DNA from: Streptomyces triticirhizae
GTDB lineage: Bacteria > Actinomycetota > Actinomycetes > Streptomycetales > Streptomycetaceae
Direction: 5' to 3'
DNA: 38,506 nt
Assembly (NCBI RefSeq): GCF_003696235.1
Contig: NZ_RFFJ01000037.1
Span: 1-38,506, forward strand
Shown: piece by piece, positions 9,942-19,600 of the stretch
Layout of the letters: every line of letters begins with the position of its first letter
Numbering within the stretch: the stretch's first letter is position 1
Program-made: the position numbers and the translations under genes
The notes under the pieces: generated by a model
What the model was told of the DNA's origin: nothing
What the model saw: the letters and a program-made list of their open reading frames with translations, nothing else
The model's database searches: none

Positions 9942-9970
9942 CGCGAAAGTACGAGAATTCCGGTGTGCAT
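9929..9970 (-). CDS. ilvB operon leader peptide
   Basis: A 13-codon frame encodes [13 protein letters not shown] and stops with TGA at 9931-9929. The consecutive Ile-Leu-Val-Leu codons name the three end products of the pathway, and the shape, ending in an Arg-Arg/Lys-Val-Gly segment, fits ilv leader peptides of actinomycetes. The predicted -10 ends 7 bases before the ATG, and no Shine-Dalgarno fits, so the message probably starts at the AUG itself. Ribosome stalling here would release the attenuator when charged branched-chain tRNAs are scarce. Confidence 0.9.
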   Translation of the reverse strand: MHTGILVLSRRVG

Positions 9971-9977
9971 GGCACAG

Positions 9978-10007
9978 ACATTGCTCTCCTCGGCCATCGC
10001 CTGTCAA
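9978..10007 (-). promoter_or_regulatory. Promoter of the ilvBNC operon
   Basis: A perfect -35 TTGACA (10007-10002), an 18-base spacer and -10 CAATGT (9983-9978) form the clearest housekeeping promoter in the window. Transcription should start about at 9970, the first base of the leader-peptide ATG. The TGA stop codon of the upstream GGDEF gene lies inside the -35 hexamer. Confidence 0.85.
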
Positions 10008-12943
10008 GCGCGCGGGACCGTAGTCTCACTATGTGAGCGGGGCGGCTGGAGGGTCGTGGGTGGCGCGAGCGCGGCGGGCTGGGGGCCGGGGGTGGCCCTC
10101 CGACCTCGGGGAATGGCCGGGGCGACGGGCTGTTGTTGGCCGGGCAGCGGGAGCCGGCCCTGCTCCAGCAGCCGGCGCAGCGCGGGCGCCTCCAGGGGCG
10201 CGCTGAAGGCCAGGCCCTGCGCTCTTCGGCAGCCGAGGGCGCGGAGGGCGGCGGCCTGCTCGGGCCGGTCGACGCCGTCGGCGAGCGAGTCGATGCCCAG
10301 GTCCTCGGCCATCCGCAACAGGCCGGCGACGATCTTGCCCAGGACCGGGGACTCCACCACGCCCGCGACCAGGGCGCCGTCCAGGCGCACCAGGTCGACG
10401 GGGAGGCGGTGGAGGGCGGCGGCTGCCGTGCCGGGGCCGCCGAAGCCGCCGAGCGCGATGCCGATGCCCAGCCGGCTGAGGTCGGTCAGCCGGTGGCGCA
10501 GCTCGTCGGAGGCGAGCACCGGGTCGGCCTCGGGCAGCTCGATCAGCAGCGCGCTGGGCGGGAGCTGCCGCTCGGCGAGGCGCGCCTGGAGGGCGCGGAC
10601 GGCGAGCGCGGCGTCGGCCAGCCGGCCGCCGGGGACCCGCAGGGTGACGGGGTGGGTGTGCCCGGAGCGGTGGCGGCGGGCGGCGGCGGCGATGGCCTGT
10701 TCGACGAGCCAGCCGGTGAGGTCGGTGGCGGAGTCGGGCGCGGCGTCGGCGTTGGTGGCGGCGCCCGCGTTCGTGGAGGTGCCGGCCGGGGGGCCGAACT
10801 CCCAGCGGTCGCCGCGCAGATACTCCAGCGGCGTGGTCAGCGGGCCGTGCGAGGAACGCCAGCGGGCCTGGGCGTGCACGGCCACCACCCGGCCGTCGGA
10901 GAGCTGGACGACGGGCTGGTGGAGCAGCGTGAACTCGCCGGCGTGCAGGGCGCGGCGCAGCCGGTCGCCCAGCTCGCTGCGGCGCACCGCGTCGGCCTGG
11001 AGCTGGGGGGCGTACAGCTCGACCCTGGCCTTGCCGGCCTGTTTGGCGCGGTACATGGCGAGGTCGGCGTTGCGCATCAGGCTGGCGGGCGTGGAGTCCG
11101 GCTCGGCGAAGGCGACGCCGATGCTGGCGGCGACCCGCAGCTCCTGCCCGTCCACGGTGTAGGGGCGGGAGAGCGCGGCGCGGACCCGCTCGGCGATCTC
11201 CAGGATGCGGTACTCGCGCGGCTGGGGCTCCCCGCCGGGCTCGCCGGTGATGAGCGCGGCGAACTCGTCCCCGCCGAGCCTGGCGGTGGTGTCGTCGGAA
11301 CGGACCGCCTCGCGCAGCCGCCGCGCCGCCTGCACCAGCAGCTCGTCGCCGGCCTGGTGGCCGGCGGAGTCGTTGACCGCCTTGAAGCCGTCCAGGTCGA
11401 TGAAGAACACGGCCGCGTCGGGGTCGGCGCCGCGCCCCGCGCCGAGGGCGAGCCGGACCCGCTCGGTGAACAGGGCCCGGTTGGGCAGGTCGGTGAGCGC
11501 GTCGTGGGAGGCGCTGTGCTGCAACTGGGCCTGGAGCCGGACGCGTTCGGTGACGTCGCGGCTGTTGAAGATCAGGCCGCCCTCGTGGCGGTTGACGCTG
11601 GACTCGACGTTGAGCCAGTGGCCGGCGCCGTGGCGGACCCGGCACTCGACCCGGGTCGCCGGCTCGCAGCTGGGCGGCACGGCGAGGAAGCGCCGCAGCT
11701 CGTGCAGGACCCGGCCGAGGTCCTCGGGGTGGATCAGGGTGGACAGCTCGCTGCCGATGAGGCGGCTGGGGTCCTGCCCGTAGACGCCGGTGGCGGCGGG
11801 GCTGACGTAGCGGAGCTTGCCGTCCGGGGCGGCGATCATGATGACGTCGCTGGAGCCCTGGACCAGGGATCGGAAGTAGTTCTCCTTCTGGGTCAGCTCG
11901 CGGGTGAGCGAGATGTTCTCCAGCAGGGTGATGCCCTGGCGCACCAGCAGGGCCAGCACCACGGCGCAGGCGGTGTAGACCACGGTGGCGTCGACCCGGC
12001 GGCCGAAGATTATCGTCACCAGGATGCTCAACACGCAGACGGCGGCGGCCAGATAGGGCGCCAGCGCGGAGAACGAGCCGGCCAGCGGGTGGCCGGGGGC
12101 CGGCCGCGCCTCGCGTGGGCCCGCCAGCTCGGGCGCCGCGGGGCCACGGCCGGCCGTCCAGGGCGCGGCGGCCAGCAGCAGCGAGCCGGCGAACCAGCCG
12201 GCGTCCAGCAGTTGGCCGGAGCTGTACTGCTCGCGCAGCGGCGGGCTGGTGAAGAGCGCGTCGCACAGGACCGTCAACGCCAGGGCGCCGATGGCCGAGT
12301 TGATCGCCGGGCGGTAGCGGGCGCTGCGCCGGAAGTGCAGCACCGCGACCATGCTGATCAGCACGATGTCCAGCAGCGGGTAGGCGAGCGCGAGGGCGGC
12401 GCGGCCGACCGAGGCGGTGCGCAGCTCGGCCGTGTGGGCCAGGGCGACGCTCCAGGAGAGCGTCATCAGGGAGCCGCCGATCAGCCAGACGTCGAGCCCG
12501 AGCCTGGCCCAACCGGCCTTGGTGAGCGGGCGGTTGGCGAGCAGCAGCAGGCCGACGATGGCCAGCGGCGCGAAGAGCAGGAAGGCGATGTCGGCGAGCG
12601 ACATGTCCGGGACCGGGCGGCGGAGCACCACCTCGTACCAGCCCCAGGTGGCGTTCCCCAGGCCGATCATCACGGAGGAGAGGCCGAACATCGTCCAGGC
12701 GGCGCGGAACTCCTCGGCGCGGCGCCGCGCGTACCACAGGCAGGAGACGGCCGCCGCGAAGGCCGCCGCGCTCAGGCCGAAGTCCCCCATGACCCTGGCG
12801 AACTGGGGCGAACCCCAGCCCGCCAGGGCCCCCGCCGCGTAGCAGGCGCAGACCGCCGCGAGCGCGAGCTGTGGGAGCGGACCGCCGAGCGGCGGACCCG
12901 CCGGGACGTGACGCGATCGCCGCCGCGTCCATGGGTGGTGCAT
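10004..12943 (-). CDS. Membrane PAS-GGDEF-(degenerate EAL) cyclic-di-GMP protein
   Basis: About 979 residues: roughly ten membrane segments in the first 350 residues, then a PAS domain ([20 protein letters not shown] onward), a GGDEF domain with the intact motif RLGGDEF at residues 557-561, and a C-terminal EAL-like domain. The GGDEF half has the [12 protein letters not shown] metal/substrate segment and should make cyclic di-GMP from GTP. The EAL half has lost its signatures: HAQAR stands where EALVR is expected (near residue 690), and GGFGGPG replaces DDFGTGY (near 832), so phosphodiesterase activity is unlikely. The tail is Pro/Ala-rich. I chose the ATG at 12943 because AAGGGGGG lies 8 bases upstream; the ATG at 12949 is the alternative. 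A BldD-like box upstream suggests developmental control. Confidence 0.88.
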   Translation of the reverse strand: MHHPWTRRRSRHVPAGPPLGGPLPQLALAAVCACYAAGALAGWGSPQFARVMGDFGLSAAAFAAAVSCLWYARRRAEEFRAAWTMFGLSSVMIGLGNATWGWYEVVLRRPVPDMSLADIAFLLFAPLAIVGLLLLANRPLTKAGWARLGLDVWLIGGSLMTLSWSVALAHTAELRTASVGRAALALAYPLLDIVLISMVAVLHFRRSARYRPAINSAIGALALTVLCDALFTSPPLREQYSSGQLLDAGWFAGSLLLAAAPWTAGRGPAAPELAGPREARPAPGHPLAGSFSALAPYLAAAVCVLSILVTIIFGRRVDATVVYTACAVVLALLVRQGITLLENISLTRELTQKENYFRSLVQGSSDVIMIAAPDGKLRYVSPAATGVYGQDPSRLIGSELSTLIHPEDLGRVLHELRRFLAVPPSCEPATRVECRVRHGAGHWLNVESSVNRHEGGLIFNSRDVTERVRLQAQLQHSASHDALTDLPNRALFTERVRLALGAGRGADPDAAVFFIDLDGFKAVNDSAGHQAGDELLVQAARRLREAVRSDDTTARLGGDEFAALITGEPGGEPQPREYRILEIAERVRAALSRPYTVDGQELRVAASIGVAFAEPDSTPASLMRNADLAMYRAKQAGKARVELYAPQLQADAVRRSELGDRLRRALHAGEFTLLHQPVVQLSDGRVVAVHAQARWRSSHGPLTTPLEYLRGDRWEFGPPAGTSTNAGAATNADAAPDSATDLTGWLVEQAIAAAARRHRSGHTHPVTLRVPGGRLADAALAVRALQARLAERQLPPSALLIELPEADPVLASDELRHRLTDLSRLGIGIALGGFGGPGTAAAALHRLPVDLVRLDGALVAGVVESPVLGKIVAGLLRMAEDLGIDSLADGVDRPEQAAALRALGCRRAQGLAFSAPLEAPALRRLLEQGRLPLPGQQQPVAPAIPRGRRATPGPQPAALAPPTTLQPPRSHSETTVPRA

Positions 12944-13001
12944 CGCCATCGCCCCCCTTTTCGTTCCGGGCTCACCCCGAAGCGGACGATACACCAGAAT
13001 G

Positions 13002-13016
13002 GTCACTCAGCGATAT
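13002..13016. promoter_or_regulatory. BldD-like box upstream of the GGDEF gene
   Basis: GTCACTCAGCGATAT matches the published palindromic BldD consensus nTnACnC(A/T)GnGTnAn at every fixed position except one (A for T in the right half). It lies about 60 bases before the GGDEF start codon in an AT-richer stretch. BldD is the cyclic-di-GMP-dependent repressor of Streptomyces development and is known to control several GGDEF genes. Binding here is inference. Confidence 0.5.
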
Positions 13017-13021
13017 AGATA

Positions 13022-13038
13022 CATCACCCATAGTGATG
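13022..13038. repeat. Short inverted repeat upstream of the BldD-like box
   Basis: CATCAC (13022-13027) and GTGATG (13033-13038) flank a 5-base centre. It may be an operator or the weak end of the hydroxyacid dehydrogenase transcript. Confidence 0.35.
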
Positions 13039-13051
13039 GTTTGGGGCGAGG

Positions 13052-14002
13052 CTAACGCTCTGAACCGCTGGTCGCCACGGTGTGACGGAGTTCCTCACCG
13101 GCGGCGAACCGCGTCAACTGGGCGCGCAGCAACGCCTTCGCACGGGGCTCGAAGGCGGTCGAGGGGCCGCCCACATGAGGGGTGATCAGCACGCCGGGCA
13201 CCCGCCACAGCGGGTGGTCGGCCGGCAGCGGCTCCGGGTCGGTGACGTCGAGCGCCGCGCGCAGCCGGCCGGCGGAGACCTCGGCCAGCAGCGCGTCGGT
13301 GTCGATCACCGGGCCGCGCGCCACGTTGACCACCAACGCGCCGTCCGGCAGCAGCGCCAGCTCCCGCGCGCCGAGCAGCCCCCGGGTCGCGTCGGTCAAC
13401 GGCGTTGCCACCATGACCACTTCGGCACGCGGCAGCAGCTCGGGCAGCTCGGACGAGGCGTGCACGGGGCCGCGCGGCGCGGTCCTGGCGCGGCCGGCCA
13501 CCCGGATCACCTCGGCCACCTCGAAGGGCAGCAGCCGTTCCTCGATCGCCCCGCCGATGCCGCCGTAGCCGAGGATCAGCACCCGCCGGTCGGCCAGCGA
13601 GGTGTGTATCGCCGGGGCCCACCGGCCCGCCTCCTGGTCGCGCGCCGCGCGGTCGACGCCGCGCAGCGCGGCCAGCGCGAGGGCGAGGGCGAGTTCGGCG
13701 GTGCTGGTGTTGTGCAACTCCCCCGCGTTGCACAGGATCGCGCCGGCGGGCAGCTCGGGCACCCGGGGCAGCATGTGCTCGACCCCGGCGGTCAACGTCT
13801 GCACGACCCGCACCGAGGTCATCTCGGCCAGCGGGCGGACCGCGACCTCGGGCCCCTTGAGATACGGCACGGTGTAGAACGCGCAGGCCGCCGGGTCGCC
13901 CGGATAGGTGTCCTCGCCGCGCCACCGCAGGTAGCGCAGGGAGTCGGGCAGCGGGGCCAGTTCGTCGGCGGAGAAGGGCAGCCAGACTTCCGGAGTACTC
14001 AT
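13052..14002 (-). CDS. D-2-hydroxyacid dehydrogenase (NAD-dependent)
   Basis: A 316-residue member of the D-isomer-specific 2-hydroxyacid dehydrogenase family, which interconverts 2-oxo acids and D-2-hydroxy acids. It has the Rossmann motif LILGYGGIGGAIE, the substrate-binding arginine in NVARGPVIDTDAL, the acidic residue in DVTDPEPLPADHPL, and the catalytic histidine in ITPHVGG. It lacks the ACT domain of SerA, so it is not a second SerA. The ATG at 14002 has no ribosome binding site, but TAGCCT six bases upstream may be the -10 of a leaderless message. It is divergent from the aldo/keto reductase gene. The substrate is unknown. Confidence 0.9.
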   Translation of the reverse strand: MSTPEVWLPFSADELAPLPDSLRYLRWRGEDTYPGDPAACAFYTVPYLKGPEVAVRPLAEMTSVRVVQTLTAGVEHMLPRVPELPAGAILCNAGELHNTSTAELALALALAALRGVDRAARDQEAGRWAPAIHTSLADRRVLILGYGGIGGAIEERLLPFEVAEVIRVAGRARTAPRGPVHASSELPELLPRAEVVMVATPLTDATRGLLGARELALLPDGALVVNVARGPVIDTDALLAEVSAGRLRAALDVTDPEPLPADHPLWRVPGVLITPHVGGPSTAFEPRAKALLRAQLTRFAAGEELRHTVATSGSER

Positions 14003-14008
14003 GGCGTC

Positions 14009-14014
14009 AGGCTA
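14009..14014 (-). promoter_or_regulatory. Candidate -10 of a leaderless promoter for the hydroxyacid dehydrogenase
   Basis: TAGCCT (14014-14009) fits TAnnnT and ends six bases before the ATG; the gap, GACGCC, has no Shine-Dalgarno. No good -35 is visible. Confidence 0.35.
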
Positions 14015-14236
14015 ACCGGGACATCACGGGCGGCCCGGGGCCCGGGCGCGGGGCGGCGCCGGTCGGGGAGCCGCCGTGGACGCTCGGCGCGGGGCGCGGA
14101 CGGTCGGGGGCCGTGGGGAGGTGTCAGTGGCAGGGGATACGTTGGGGACGACCGAAGGGGACAACGGGGACGGCCGGCGCGGGGCCGGTGGAGATGCGGC
14201 GCCGCCTCGGCGCGGGGAAGGGCGAGGACAGGCCAG

Positions 14237-15241
14237 GTGCGGTATCGGACGCTGGGCGCCGGGGCGCTGGCGGTGGGCGCCGTGGGTCTCGGCTGTATGC
14301 CGATGAGCTGGGGCTACTCGGCCTCCCAGCGGGACGGCGAGGGCTCGCTGCGGGCGCTGCACGCGGCCCTGGACGAGGGCTGCTCGCTCCTGGACACGGC
14401 CGACATGTACGGGCCGTTCACCAACGAGCGGCTGCTGGCACGGGTGTTGAAGGAGCGGCGGGACGAGGCCACCGTCGCCACCAAGTGCGGGCTGTTGGTC
14501 GGCGAGCAGCATCTGGTGGCCAACGGCAGCCCGGCGTACGTCCGGCGCGCCTGCGACGCCTCGCTGCGGCGGCTCGGCACGGAGGTCATCGACCTGTACC
14601 AGCTCCACAGGCCCGACCCCGAGGTGCCGGTCGAGGAGACCTGGGGCGCGATGGCCGAGTTGGTGCGCGCGGGCAAGGTGCGCGCGCTGGGGTGGTGCGC
14701 CCTGGAGCCCTCGGACCAGCGGCGCGGGCGGGCCGCCGCCGGCGGGACGCACGGGCCGACCCTGGAGCTGCTCTCCCGGGTGCAGCAGGTGTTCCCGGTC
14801 TCGACGGTGCAGGCGGAGTTCTCGGTGTGGTCACCCGGCGCACGGGCCGAGTTGCTGCCGTGGTGCGAGGCGCGCGGGGTCGGGCTGCTGGCCGCGATGC
14901 CGCTGGGCAGCGGCTATCTCACGGGCACCCTGGTGCCCGGCGGTGGCTTCGAGCCGGACGACCCGCGCGCCCGGCACCCGCGCTTCACGGCCGAGATGAT
15001 GGCGGCCAACCAGCCGCTGGTGGTCGGCCTGCGGCGGGTGGCGGCCCGGCATCCGGGGGCGACGCCGGCGCAGGTGGCGCTCGCCTGGCTGCTGGCGCAG
15101 GGCCGGCATGTGGTGCCGCTGCCGGGGACCAGGCGGGAGCGCTGGGTCAGGGAGAACGCGGCGGCCTCGGCGTTGGCGCTGACCGAGCGGGACCTGGCGG
15201 AGATCGCGCGGCTGCCGGCTCCCCGGGAGTCCTGGGGCTGA
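14237..15241 (+). CDS. Aldo/keto reductase
   Basis: A 334-residue NADPH-dependent aldo/keto reductase of the TIM-barrel superfamily. The catalytic tetrad is complete: Asp53 and Tyr58 in LLDTADMYGPFTNERLL, Lys83 in VATKCG and His124 in LYQLHRPDPEVPVEETWGAM. Late motifs (AAMPLGSGYLTG, TPAQVALAWLLAQG, PLPGTRR) are of the family type that includes YajO/AKR13-like enzymes. The GTG at 14237 is chosen because GAGGACAG lies about 8 bases upstream and the protein then begins with the family strand VRYRTLGAGALAVGAVGLGCM. It is divergent from the hydroxyacid dehydrogenase, with 234 bases between them, and is followed by the lipoprotein gene 104 bases on. The substrate is not evident. Confidence 0.9.
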   Translation: MRYRTLGAGALAVGAVGLGCMPMSWGYSASQRDGEGSLRALHAALDEGCSLLDTADMYGPFTNERLLARVLKERRDEATVATKCGLLVGEQHLVANGSPAYVRRACDASLRRLGTEVIDLYQLHRPDPEVPVEETWGAMAELVRAGKVRALGWCALEPSDQRRGRAAAGGTHGPTLELLSRVQQVFPVSTVQAEFSVWSPGARAELLPWCEARGVGLLAAMPLGSGYLTGTLVPGGGFEPDDPRARHPRFTAEMMAANQPLVVGLRRVAARHPGATPAQVALAWLLAQGRHVVPLPGTRRERWVRENAAASALALTERDLAEIARLPAPRESWG

Positions 15242-15345
15242 CGGGACGGCGGGGCTGACGGGCTGACCGGGGACCGGGGCGCTGCGCGCCGGCGCGCGGT
15301 GTGGTGTGCTGGAAGGCGCGCACCCGCACCGAGACGGAGGTCCCG

Positions 15346-16548
15346 ATGAGCGCACGACCGGTCGCCGGCGCGTTGCTCGCCCTGGCCCTGACCGCGCCGC
15401 TGCTGGCCGGCTGTTCCTCGGGCGAGGAGCCCTCCTCCGACTCCACGGAGGGCTCGTCGGCCGGGCCGAGCGAGGGGGAGTCCGCGCCGGAGCGCGAGGC
15501 GGAGGAGCGCACGCCGGGCGCGTCGCCGGCGCCCGCCGAGGGGGACGTCGAGGTGGTCGCGACGCTGGCGGAAAACCTCTCCGCCCCCTGGGGCCTCGCC
15601 CAACTGCCGGACGGCAGCGTGCTGTTGGGCTCGCGCGACAGCGGCGCGCTGGCGCTGCTCGACACCTCGGACGGCGAGCCGGGCACGGTGAGCGAGGTCG
15701 GCGAGGTGCCGGGGGTGAGCGCCAACGGCGAGGGCGGCCTGCTCGGGCTGGCCCTCGCGCCGGACTTCGACACCAGCGGCCGGCTCTACGCGTACGCCAC
15801 CACGGCCTCGGACAACCGGATCATCCCCCTGGAGCTGGACCCCTCGGCCCCCGAGGGCGAACGCCTCACCGCCGGCGACCCGCTGCTCGCCGACATCCCC
15901 AAGGGAGAGGTCATCCACAACGGCGGCGGGCTCGCGTTCGGCCCCGACGGGATGCTCTACGCCACCACAGGGGACACCGCCGACGCCCAACTGGCCCAGG
16001 ACCCGGACTCGTTGGCCGGGAAGATCCTCCGGATCGACCCCACGACCGGCGCCCCGCCGGCCGACAACCCCGACCCGGACTCGCTGGTTTACTCGCTGGG
16101 CCACCGCAACGTGCAGGGCCTGGCCTGGGACGCCGAGGACCGGCTGTGGGCGGCCGAGTTCGGGGACGACACCTGGGACGAGCTGAACCTGATCGAGCCC
16201 GGCGGCAACTACGGCTGGCCCGAACACGAGGGCGAGGGCGGCGCCGAGGACGGCTTCGTCGACCCGGTGGCGGTCTGGCCGCCGGCCGAGGCGTCCCCCA
16301 GCGGGCTGGCGTACAGCGGGGGCGCCCTGTGGCTGGCGACGCTGCGCGGGGAACGGCTGTGGCGGGTGCCGCTGGACGGAACGGAGCCGGTGGCCGAGCC
16401 GGAGCCGTTCCTGGAGGGGGACCACGGGCGGCTGCGGAACGTGGTGGCGGTCGGCGAGGGCGAGTTGCTGCTGCTGACGAACGAGACCGACGGCCGGGGC
16501 TCCCCCGCCGACACCGACGACCGCCTGCTCCGCCTCCGCGTCTCCTGA
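15346..16548 (+). CDS. Lipoprotein of the PQQ-type glucose/sorbosone dehydrogenase fold
   Basis: A 400-residue exported lipoprotein. The signal peptide ends in the lipobox LLAGC with Cys23 as the lipidated residue, followed by a Ser/Glu/Pro-rich linker to about residue 65. The remainder is a six-bladed beta-propeller of the soluble glucose/sorbosone dehydrogenase family: APWGLAQLPDGSVLLGSRDSG, GEGGLLGLALAPDF, IHNGGGLAFGPDGMLYATTGD, YSLGHRNVQGLAWD, AAEFGDDTWDELNLIEPGGNYGWPE and SPSGLAYSGGALWLATLRG. It would face outside the membrane and may oxidise sugars with PQQ, but many homologues have no proven activity. GGAGG lies 5 bases before the ATG. Confidence 0.9.
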   Translation: MSARPVAGALLALALTAPLLAGCSSGEEPSSDSTEGSSAGPSEGESAPEREAEERTPGASPAPAEGDVEVVATLAENLSAPWGLAQLPDGSVLLGSRDSGALALLDTSDGEPGTVSEVGEVPGVSANGEGGLLGLALAPDFDTSGRLYAYATTASDNRIIPLELDPSAPEGERLTAGDPLLADIPKGEVIHNGGGLAFGPDGMLYATTGDTADAQLAQDPDSLAGKILRIDPTTGAPPADNPDPDSLVYSLGHRNVQGLAWDAEDRLWAAEFGDDTWDELNLIEPGGNYGWPEHEGEGGAEDGFVDPVAVWPPAEASPSGLAYSGGALWLATLRGERLWRVPLDGTEPVAEPEPFLEGDHGRLRNVVAVGEGELLLLTNETDGRGSPADTDDRLLRLRVS

Positions 16549-16602
16549 CCCACGCCAGCCCGCCTGCCGGCGGCACCGGCCCCGGCCCCCGCCCCCGGGC
16601 GC

Positions 16603-16621
16603 GACGGCCCCCAGGGCCGTC
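16603..16621. terminator. Hairpin between the convergent lipoprotein and LAL genes
   Basis: GACGGCCC and GGGCCGTC form an 8-bp stem with a 3-base loop, 54 bases after the lipoprotein stop and 11 bases after the regulator stop on the other strand. It is probably shared. Confidence 0.6.
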
Positions 16622-16632
16622 CACGCCCCCGG

Positions 16633-19600
16633 TCAGCCCGCAACACGTTGGCCGACGCCGACCAGGCGCAGTCGGTGGGCCAGCGCGGCGGCCTCGCCCC
16701 GGTTGGCGACCTCCAACTTGGCCAGGATGTTGGAGACATGCACGCTCGCCGTCTTCGGCGAGATGAACAGCTCCTCGGCTATCTGACGATTGCTCCGGCC
16801 CGCCGCCAGCAGCGCCAGCACGTCCAGCTCCCGGGGCGTCAGCCCCAACGCCTCGGGCCCCGTCGCGGCCTCCGGCTGCTCCCCGCCCAGCGTGAGGCGG
16901 CCCCGCGCGGCGAGCCGTTCGGCCTCCTCCGTGACCGGCGCCGCGCCCAGCTCCTCGGAGAGCCGGTGCGCCTCGGTGAGTTCGGCGGCGGCGCGCTGCC
17001 GCTCGCCCTCGGCGAGCAGCGCCTCAGCCCAGCGCAGCCGCACCCTGGCCTCCTCGTACGGGCGGCACAGCCCGTCGAAGGCGGCCACCACTCCGGCCCA
17101 GTCCTCGGCGGTGGCCCGGCCCTCCGCCCGCCGCAGCTCGGCCTCGACCAGCAGCGCGTAGCCGATCCACACCGGGTAGTGCCGGGGCAGGGTCTCCGCG
17201 TACGCGCGGATCATCGCGATCGCCGCCGGCTGTCCCGGCTCCGCCGCCGGCACCCCCACCGCCCGCGACTCGGCGCGGGCCGCCTCGTGGAGCAGCGGCC
17301 AGGTGTAACTGCCGGTGCCCGGCGGCTGGTTGACCCGCACGACCTCAGCGAAGATCTCCCTGGCGTCGAGGATGCGTCCCTGCGCCGAGGCGATGGCCAG
17401 CAGGTGCTCGGCGGCCGGGTGGGCGGTCTGGGCGGCCGCCCCGTCGTAGTGCTGGAGGCTCTGGTGGAGGGCACACTGGCGCTCCGCCTCCTCCCACTCC
17501 CCCCGGGCCACGGCCATCCGGGCGCGCCGCTGGGCGACCAGCCCCTTGGCGACGGGGCTCTGTGCCGAGCGCAGCGCCTCGGCACAGGCCTCGTCCGACT
17601 CGGCCCAGCGGCCGAGGGAGAAGAGGGCGTCCGCCCGGTTCCCCGCGATCCAGGAGCGGGTGTCGGCAAGGCCGTAGCGGTGGGCCAACGTCTGGGCCTC
17701 GTCCGCGACCCGCAGCGACTCCTCGGAACGCCCCATCCCCTCCAGCAGGGACTGGAGGTTGACATGGCTGCGGGTGAAGACGCCCACCCGTTCCTCCGGC
17801 ACCACACGCTCGGCGACATACCGCATCTCGGCCAGGCCGCGCTCGCCCTCGCCGACGTCGATCAGCAGCGAACCCAGGCTGATCAGCGCGTTGAGCAGCA
17901 CGTCCGCCTCGCCCACGGTGCGCGCCAGCTCCACGGCGCGCTCGGCCGTGGCCAGCGAGCCCGGTCCCGAGGCGAAGACCGAGCACCAGCCGGCGGCCTC
18001 GGTCAGCACCAGGGCGTGTACCGGCGACGGCTCGAAGCCGTCGAGCAACTCCTGCGCCCGGCCCAGCTCGCGCCATCCGTCGCCCTGGCCCAACTGCCGC
18101 ACCAGCCGGGAGAGCTGCGCCCAGAACCAGGCGGCGCGCAGCGGGTGGCCCATGTCGTCCAGCAGGCGCAGCGCGCGCTTGGCCACCGACTTCCCGCGCT
18201 CCTGCTCCCCGGCCAGGCGCGCGGCCAGGGTCATCTCGGCCAGCAGGTCGAGGAAACCGAGCGTCTCGTCGGGACAGTCGCAGACGGGATAGGAGTCGAC
18301 GTCGGAGCCAACCGGCAGCAGGCGGCGCTCATCCCCCGAGACGCTGTCCCACAACTCCGCGGCGCGCTCCAGCAGTTGGAGCTGCTCGGCGTAGGCGTGG
18401 CGGCACCGGGCCTGGGCGGCGGCGGCCAGCACGGCGGGCAGCGCCTTCGACGGCTCGTGGGCGTGGTACCAGTAGCTCGCCAGCCGGGTGACGTGCTGGT
18501 CGCTGGGGACCAGCGCGGGGTCGGCCTCCAGGGCCTCCGCGTAGCGGCGGCTGAGCCGGGAGCGCTCGCCGGGCAGCAGGTCGTCGTCCACGGCCTCCCG
18601 GGTGAGCGCGTGCCGGAAGCGGTAGGTGTCGTCGTCCCCGGCGCGCAGCACGCTCGCCTCGACGGCGGCGCGCAGGGCCTCGATCAGCTCCTCCTCGGTG
18701 AGACCGGCCACCGCGCGCAGCAGCCCGAACTCCACCCGGGACCCACCCTCGGCGGCGACCCTGACCACCCGCTGCGCCGTCTCGGGAAGCGCCTCGACGC
18801 GCAGCAGCAGCAGGTCCCGCACCGAGTCGCTCAGCGCGCCGGCGCGGCCGTTCTCCGTGACGCTGGCCAACTCCTCGACGAAGAACGCGTTCCCGTCGGA
18901 GCGGGCGTAGACCTGCTCCAGCTGGTCCTGGTGCGGCGGCTGCCCGAGGATGCCGGTGAGCTGCGCTCGAACCTCGTCCCTGGTCAGGCGGGGCAGCTCG
19001 ATCCGCCGCACCGTGCGCAGCCGGTCCAGCTCGGCGAGGAACGGGCGCAGCGGGTGGCGGCGGTGGATGTCGTCGGAGCGGTATGTCGTCACGACCAGCA
19101 GCCGGCAGGACTGCACCACGCGGAAGACATAGCCGAGCAGCTCCCGGGTGGAGCGGTCCGACCAGTGCAGGTCCTCGATCACCAGGACCAGCGTGCGCCG
19201 CTCGGCGAGCCGCTCCAGCAGCCGGGCGGTCAGCTCGAAGAGCCGGCCGCGCACCTCCTGGTCCCGGGCGGCGCGCTCGGGGGCGCTGGGCGGGCCCAGC
19301 TCGGGGAGCAGCCGGGACAGCTCCCCGCCGAAGCCGGCGGCGGCCTCGGCCAGCTCCTCGCCCAGCTCGCGGTGGAGCACCCGCAGCACGGCCGAGACCG
19401 GCGCGAACGGCAGCCCGTCAGCGCCCACCTCGACGCAGGCGCCGACGGCGGTCAGGGCGCCGGCGCCCGCCGCCTCGGCGAGGAACTCCTCCACCAACCG
19501 CGTCTTGCCCACCCCGGCCTCGCCGCCGACCAGCACCGTCTGGGGCACGCTGGCGTCCGCCTGTCGGAGCGCCTCCCTGAGGGCCGAGCGATGTGCGGCC

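Noticed and set aside
9855..9970. T-box riboswitch in the ilvB leader
   Set aside because: There is no T-box consensus, and a leader peptide with Ile-Leu-Val-Leu explains the terminator.
9735..10007. N-terminal extension of ilvB
   Set aside because: The frame crosses the leader peptide, the terminator and the promoter; the ATG at 9734 has a ribosome binding site.
10133..13018. 961-codon open frame opposite the GGDEF gene
   Set aside because: It is the antisense shadow of a gene with clear domains; its composition (Gly, Val, Gln, Arg) and lack of motifs are typical of such shadows.
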